The notes under the pieces are model-generated. The model saw only the letters and a list, made by a program, of their open reading frames with translations, did not search any database and had not been told where the DNA came from. The position numbers and the translations under genes are program-made. Shown here one piece after another: positions 5,912 through 9,551 of a stretch of DNA of 9,551 bases. Every line of letters begins with the position of its first letter. Positions within the stretch are counted from its first letter, which is position 1. The stretch comes from Planctomycetota bacterium. GTDB lineage: Bacteria > Planctomycetota > MHYJ01 > JACPRB01. The DNA is taken from NCBI GenBank assembly GCA_023261405.1, contig JAHFOZ010000187.1:1-9551 (forward strand), given 5' to 3'.

Positions 5912-6838
5912 TCACGACACCTCGCCCTTCGTGAGGCGCAGGAAGGCGTCCTCCAGGGTCACCTCCGCCACCTTGAAGAGCTTGAGGCGGAGCCCCTCCT
6001 GGACCAGGGCCTGCGGGATCGTGTGGACGTCGCGCGTGCCCGGGCGGAGCTTCACGCGGAGCAGCCCCTCCGCATCTTCCACCGCCTCTACACAGGGCTG
6101 CTTCTCGAGGATCCCTTTCGCGCGGTCGGTCTCCTCGAAGACCTCGACGAACCAGAGGTCGTCGCCCTGAACCTGGGCCATGGCCTCCTTGAGCCCGCCG
6201 GCGTAGAGCAGCCTCCCCTTCTCGATGAGGCCGATCTTGTTGCACAGGTCGGCCAGGTCGGCCAGGATGTGGGAGGAGATGAGGATCGTCTTCCCCATGC
6301 TCCGAAGCTCCTTGAGGAGAGCCCGGATCTCGATACGCGCGCGTGGGTCCAGGCCGGAGGCGGGCTCGTCCAGGAGGAGCACCTTGGGATCGTGCACGAG
6401 GACGCGGGCCAGGCCCAAGCGCTGCTGCATGCCGCGGGAAAGGGAGGCGATCATCGCGTCGCGCTTGCCCTTGAGGTCGGTGAGCTCGAGGACGCCGTCC
6501 ACCGTGGCCTTGCGCTTCGCGCCGCGCAGCCCGTAGGTGGCCGCGAAGAACTCGAGGTACTCGCGGACCTTGAGCTCCTCGTACACTCCGAAGAAGTCGG
6601 GCATGTAGCCGATCATCCGGCGAACGGCGCCGGCGTCGCGCACCACGTCGTGGCCGTCCACCGTGGCGCCGCCCTGCGAGGGCTGCAGCAGCGTGGCGAG
6701 GATGCGGATGAGCGTGGTCTTTCCCGCGCCATTCGGGCCGATGAGGCCGAACATGTCGCCCGCCTCGATCGTGAAGCTCAGCGACTGGAGCGCGGGGTGG
6801 GCGCCGTACGACTTCGCGAGGCCCCGGATCTCGATCAT
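5912..6838 (-). CDS. ABC-2-type transporter ATP-binding protein (GldA/NatA-like)
   Basis: The 308-residue cytoplasmic ATPase that powers the adjacent permeases. Motifs: Walker A GPNGAGKT (34-41), signature LSRGM (133-137), Walker B VLLLDEPASGLDP (153-165) and H-loop H190 in ILISSH. The Q-loop region reads GYMPDFFGVYEEL (77-89) with no glutamine at the usual place, which is seen in other ABC-2-type ATPases of this class. Residues after about 225 form the C-terminal regulatory extension usual for drug/sodium/gliding-type exporters, ending in LEDAFLRLT (295-303), the family's typical end. It starts at ATG 6838, overlapping the upstream gene's TGA by 4 bp (ATGA), with AGAGGA 7 nt before it. It is one of four co-transcribed genes, and the only ATPase for two double-length permeases. 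Confidence 0.96.
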   Translation of the reverse strand: MIEIRGLAKSYGAHPALQSLSFTIEAGDMFGLIGPNGAGKTTLIRILATLLQPSQGGATVDGHDVVRDAGAVRRMIGYMPDFFGVYEELKVREYLEFFAATYGLRGAKRKATVDGVLELTDLKGKRDAMIASLSRGMQQRLGLARVLVHDPKVLLLDEPASGLDPRARIEIRALLKELRSMGKTILISSHILADLADLCNKIGLIEKGRLLYAGGLKEAMAQVQGDDLWFVEVFEETDRAKGILEKQPCVEAVEDAEGLLRVKLRPGTRDVHTIPQALVQEGLRLKLFKVAEVTLEDAFLRLTKGEVS

Positions 6839-8889
6839 GATGTCTTCCTCTGGAAGATGCGGTAGAGAAGGGCCGCGCTGCGCCGTCCGGCGCGGGGGGA
6901 GTATCCCACGAGGGTGTCGGGCGAACGGGGCCAGGCGAGGAGCACAGAGCCGCCGGAATCCGCCCAGCGGGTGATGTCCAGGTCCCGGGCGAGCCCGGTG
7001 AGCGCGGGCGCGCGCTGGGTCGAGGAGAAGCTGAGCCCGATGAGGACGCGCCGGGCCTCGGCGTTCAGGGACTCCTCCTGCTCCTTCATCTGGGTCGCGG
7101 GCTCTTCGCCGTTGTAGCGCTGCCGCTCGTTGGGGGCCCCGGAGTCGGGGGAGGCGCCCTCCGTGCGGGCGAACCCGCCCGCGTCGCTGAAGGCGAGCTT
7201 CGCGCGCAGTTCGCTCGTTCCGGTGGGGATCTCCGGGAGGGAGTACACACCGCCCGCGCTGAGCAGCATGGCGTGATCGCAGACCGCGCCGCTCGCATTC
7301 CGGACCGTGACAAGCAGTTCATTCTCCCCGGCGGGCTTGAGCGTGAACGAGAGGGGCGAGGGGTCGCGGCCTGAACTGTCCATGAGGGATAGGGCGGTGG
7401 CGTTGCGGTTCACGAAGAGGTTCCCGGCCTCGGGTCCCGGCGTGCGCCGGATGAGGATGCGGTCCACGGGATCGGAATCCGAGCGACCGCTTGAGAGGAA
7501 ATTGACGCTGAGCGGGAAGGCCCCCTTGAGGGCGAAGACGTCCTGGACGGGGCTGAGCAGGGCGCCGAGCGCGCGGCGGCGCCAGAATCCGCTCTCCGGA
7601 TAGTGGTCCGCCACGGCGAGGTCGCGCTGGTAGGACGACCCGGACATGAACGCGCCGCCCATGACGAGGATGAGGGCGGTGAATCCGAGCACGTAGGCGG
7701 GGAAGGTGAACCACGTGAACTCCAGTCGGCGGAAGGAGCGGAGGAGGAAGTAGTCCAGGGGGCCGACCACCACGACGTAGACCCCGATGATCACGAAGAG
7801 GCTCGTGAGCGAGGGAGGGGTCACGCCGGGGATGCGCGGGGCCAGCCGGTTCAGGGAGTGCGAGCCGAGCGCCAGGGGCGGCGGGCTCGGGGCGTCGTCC
7901 TTCGACGGGAGTGGGGCCGGCACGGGGATGAGCCAGGTCCACAGCGAGGGCATATCCGGCCAGCTCGAGAAAGGCTCCTTGGTCGGGTCGAAGGAGGCGA
8001 AGGTGACGCGGCCCCCGTCGCGCGGGGCTTCCACGACGAGCGGGATGTCCCCCTGCATGAGGCGCGCCCGGCCCTCCTTCACGCGCGTCCCGAGGAGGGC
8101 GGCCCCTCCGGACGGCGGGTTCTTGATCTCGGCGCCGAGGCCGCTCAGGCTGTCCACCGGTCGGCTTCCGAGGAGGCTGACCGGGAGGAATTCCATGAGG
8201 GCGGTGCCGGTGAGGCCGGTGTCGGCATTGCGCGCCACGACAAGGTGGCCGCCGCCGGAGACCCAGGCCTTGAGGGCTGCGACCTGCGCGTCCGTGGCCA
8301 GGTCGCGGCCGTCGGGGTCCAGCCACACGAGGGCCTCCACGCCGGCGTAGGCTTCGGCGGATTCGGGGAGGTATTGGGGGAGGACGCGGGCGATCTCGAA
8401 GGGGACCTTGTCCACACCGGGCGGGTAGGCGATGCTCACGAAGACCACGAGGCGCTTCTTGGGGTCCATGGCCCGTGTGGGCAACTCACCCGAGGAGATG
8501 AACTTCCCGTCCGCGCCCAGCACGAAGGCCCAGAGGCTGAGGCCGTCGCCCTCCAGAGTGCGGACCGTGGTGTGGATGCGCTTGCGCGCCCCGCCGCCGA
8601 TGGACGTGTTCAGTTCATAGCGCGGGCCGGCCGCCCCACGGAGACTGTCGGGCGTGGGGACCCGGTCCTGGTGCAGGCCCGCAAAGCCCCAGGCGAGAGT
8701 GATCCGGATCTCACGGTCCTTGCCGATGTTGTCGAGTTCAAGGATGACGGGCGCGGGTTCGCCCTGCACCACGCGGGCGCTCCATCCCGTCTGGCCGCCC
8801 ACGAGGATGTCCGGGCGTTTCTTCTCGGAGGGCTGCTGCGGGGCGGCGAGGAGGGCGGCGAGGAAGAGGGTGAAATTCATCAGTCCCAT
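6835..8889 (-). CDS. Membrane protein with amidotransferase-like region, ABC-2 accessory (GldG-like role)
   Basis: A 684-residue protein, first gene of the exporter operon. A hydrophobic signal segment (about 5-16) is followed by a beta-rich region (25-140). A region reading as a non-catalytic class I glutamine amidotransferase-like fold follows (about 144-320); its hallmark is ALVWLDPDGRDL...ALKAWVSGGGHLVV around 186-218. Two membrane helices lie at about 361-384 and 393-414, with the loop motif VGPLDYFLLRSFRRLEF between and around them. The rest (415-684) is a second beta-rich region and a Ser/Glu-rich linker (about 575-610), predicted on the same side as the N-terminus, outside the cytoplasm. 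Proteins with this layout and the GPxxYFLLR motif occur beside ABC-2 exporters, from memory of such clusters, where they play an accessory part like GldG. No catalytic Cys nucleophile is evident. ATG 8889 is taken; ATG 8880 (MNFTLF) is equally possible. The stop overlaps the ATPase start. Confidence 0.85.
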   Translation of the reverse strand: MGLMNFTLFLAALLAAPQQPSEKKRPDILVGGQTGWSARVVQGEPAPVILELDNIGKDREIRITLAWGFAGLHQDRVPTPDSLRGAAGPRYELNTSIGGGARKRIHTTVRTLEGDGLSLWAFVLGADGKFISSGELPTRAMDPKKRLVVFVSIAYPPGVDKVPFEIARVLPQYLPESAEAYAGVEALVWLDPDGRDLATDAQVAALKAWVSGGGHLVVARNADTGLTGTALMEFLPVSLLGSRPVDSLSGLGAEIKNPPSGGAALLGTRVKEGRARLMQGDIPLVVEAPRDGGRVTFASFDPTKEPFSSWPDMPSLWTWLIPVPAPLPSKDDAPSPPPLALGSHSLNRLAPRIPGVTPPSLTSLFVIIGVYVVVVGPLDYFLLRSFRRLEFTWFTFPAYVLGFTALILVMGGAFMSGSSYQRDLAVADHYPESGFWRRRALGALLSPVQDVFALKGAFPLSVNFLSSGRSDSDPVDRILIRRTPGPEAGNLFVNRNATALSLMDSSGRDPSPLSFTLKPAGENELLVTVRNASGAVCDHAMLLSAGGVYSLPEIPTGTSELRAKLAFSDAGGFARTEGASPDSGAPNERQRYNGEEPATQMKEQEESLNAEARRVLIGLSFSSTQRAPALTGLARDLDITRWADSGGSVLLAWPRSPDTLVGYSPRAGRRSAALLYRIFQRKTS
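6846..6851 (-). promoter_or_regulatory. Shine-Dalgarno site of the ABC ATPase gene
   Basis: AGAGGA on the minus strand ends 7 nt before the ATG at 6838, inside the last codons of the upstream gene. It is the only clear ribosome-binding site in the window. It contrasts with the four leaderless-type starts at the left and supports the ATG at 6838. Confidence 0.7.
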
Positions 8890-8906
8890 GGAGATTGGAC
8901 GCCCTC

Positions 8907-8912
8907 ATTGTA
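8907..8912 (-). promoter_or_regulatory. -10-like element of the ABC exporter operon
   Basis: TACAAT on the minus strand (5 of 6 consensus bases) lies 17 nt before the ATG at 8889, predicting a 5' leader of only about 10 nt. No convincing -35 is found at normal spacing. A nearby inverted repeat, CCCGG/CCGGG, sits just upstream (arms about 8914-8918 and 8935-8939) and could be an operator or end the upstream metallopeptidase transcript; it has no T-tract. Confidence 0.4.
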
Positions 8913-8966
8913 ACCCGGAATGCAGGCCAAAGGGCCGGGAATGCTGTTGTAGTAATGTAACTCGCT

Positions 8967-9551
8967 CTAGCGCCCGAGCTGCAGGGCGGCCCGGGCCTTC
9001 TCCTTGACGGGCGAGTCGCCCGGAAGGGCGGCGAGGAGGGCGAAATGCTTCAGCTCCAGGGCTTTGGCGGGAGCAATCACCCAGTCCTGTTTCCGCGCCC
9101 AGGTCCGCGCGCGATCGATCTCGTCGTTGTTGAGGGACCAGCCGGTGGTCCCGGAGGCCATGAGGTTGATGGTGTCCTGGCGGTGCTGAAGGCCCATGGC
9201 GTGGCCGATCTCGTGCGAGGTGACCCGGGGGATAGGCTCGTCCACGCCCCCCTTGACCTCGCGCAGGGAGGCCGCGTCTTTGACAAAGATGGCGTCGCAG
9301 CCCTGGTAGACCCCGTTGGTCGGGAGCCGGTGGAGGAAGTAGACGTGCAGGAGGTCCTCGCCCAGGCTCTCCTCGGGGCGAGTCCCCTTGAACTCGTGAA
9401 GGGCCGCGATCATGCCGTTGAAATCCTTGGGGACCACGGCCTTCTCCTGGAGGAGGGCTTCCACGCGGAGCGCGATCCCCGCCTTGTTCCAGATTCGGTT
9501 GACCTTGCCGAAGATGCGCTCGACGTCCTCGGGCTTGAGCCGGCACTGGAG
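8967..9551 (-). CDS. Metzincin-type zinc metallopeptidase, N-terminus outside window
   Basis: The frame runs open to the right edge, so only the C-terminal 194 residues are visible. The zinc site HEIGHAMGLQH (visible residues 113-123) matches HExxHxxGxxH, with His113, His117 and His123 as ligands and Glu114 as catalytic base. The Met-turn Met131 follows in NLMASG. Together these define the metzincin clan, with matrixin- or archaemetzincin-like spacing. VNRIWNKAGIALRV (17-30) and LLHVYFLHRL (67-76) are the usual upstream helix and strand of the fold. Such enzymes are usually exported, but the signal peptide would lie outside the window. A helical tail (about 143-194) follows the catalytic core. 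A GTG at 9464 opens a shorter frame, but it would cut off the conserved helix, so it is not the start. A 77-bp gap with its own -10-like element separates it from the ABC operon, so co-transcription is uncertain. Confidence 0.88.
   Translation of the reverse strand, partial: LQCRLKPEDVERIFGKVNRIWNKAGIALRVEALLQEKAVVPKDFNGMIAALHEFKGTRPEESLGEDLLHVYFLHRLPTNGVYQGCDAIFVKDAASLREVKGGVDEPIPRVTSHEIGHAMGLQHRQDTINLMASGTTGWSLNNDEIDRARTWARKQDWVIAPAKALELKHFALLAALPGDSPVKEKARAALQLGR

Noticed and set aside
4919..6865. 648-codon plus-strand open frame opposite the permease and ATPase genes
   Set aside because: It lies antisense to two genes with complete ABC motifs, and its own product is repetitive in Glu/Arg/Gly/His with no domain. 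GC-rich third positions keep such frames open.
7603..8913. 436-codon plus-strand open frame opposite the accessory membrane protein
   Set aside because: Antisense, charged low-complexity product. The opposite strand has signal peptide, membrane helices and recognisable folds.
9462..9464. GTG 9464 as start of the metallopeptidase
   Set aside because: The frame continues open to the window edge with the family's conserved VNRIWNKAGI segment upstream, so the true start lies outside the window.

Overview
The window is very GC-rich, gene-dense DNA with third-codon-position GC bias, which produces many long antisense shadow frames. It contains nine protein-coding genes and no RNA genes, CRISPR arrays, insertion sequences or recognisable phage genes. 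The gene content fits a high-GC, soil- or sediment-type bacterium from a lineage rich in eukaryote-like Ser/Thr kinases: a soluble kinase with an HRDISPEN catalytic loop, a STAS protein, double-length ABC-2 permeases, an FN3-like surface protein and a secreted-type metzincin. Planctomycetota, Acidobacteriota, Myxococcota or a related uncultured phylum are all possible. No marker gene settles the phylum.

Left part (1-2608), four compact single-gene units. A cytosolic Ser/Thr kinase (74-1258, +) is followed by a STAS-domain, anti-sigma-factor-antagonist-like protein (1364-1723, +). A small RF-1-domain protein related to ribosome-rescue release factors lies on the other strand (1710-2162, -). 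Its 3' end overlaps the STAS gene by 14 bp, and its peptidyl-hydrolase motif reads GGS instead of GGQ. Divergent from it, only 17 bp away, is a small secreted FN3-like protein (2180-2608, +) with a C-terminal Cys/hydrophobic/Arg-Arg tail resembling a sorting signal. All four genes have a TANNNT -10-like hexamer ending 6-7 nt before the start codon and no Shine-Dalgarno sequence, the arrangement expected of leaderless mRNAs. In the divergent pair the two -10 hexamers overlap.

Right part (2679-8889, -), a four-gene operon read right to left. It encodes a large membrane protein with an amidotransferase-like fold region, an ABC-2-type ATPase (ATGA overlap, good Shine-Dalgarno), a double-length ABC-2 permease, and a second paralogous double-length permease that probably starts at TTG inside a TTGA overlap. 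This looks like a complete GldA/GldF/GldG-like exporter or envelope system with four permease halves and one ATPase. Its substrate cannot be told from sequence.

Right edge (8967-9551, -): the C-terminal 194 residues of a metzincin-type zinc metallopeptidase whose N-terminus lies outside the window.

No single locus is an obviously new multi-gene system. The strongest unusual signals are the consistent leaderless architecture with overlapping divergent promoters, the GGS release-factor-like protein, and the tandem double-length permeases.
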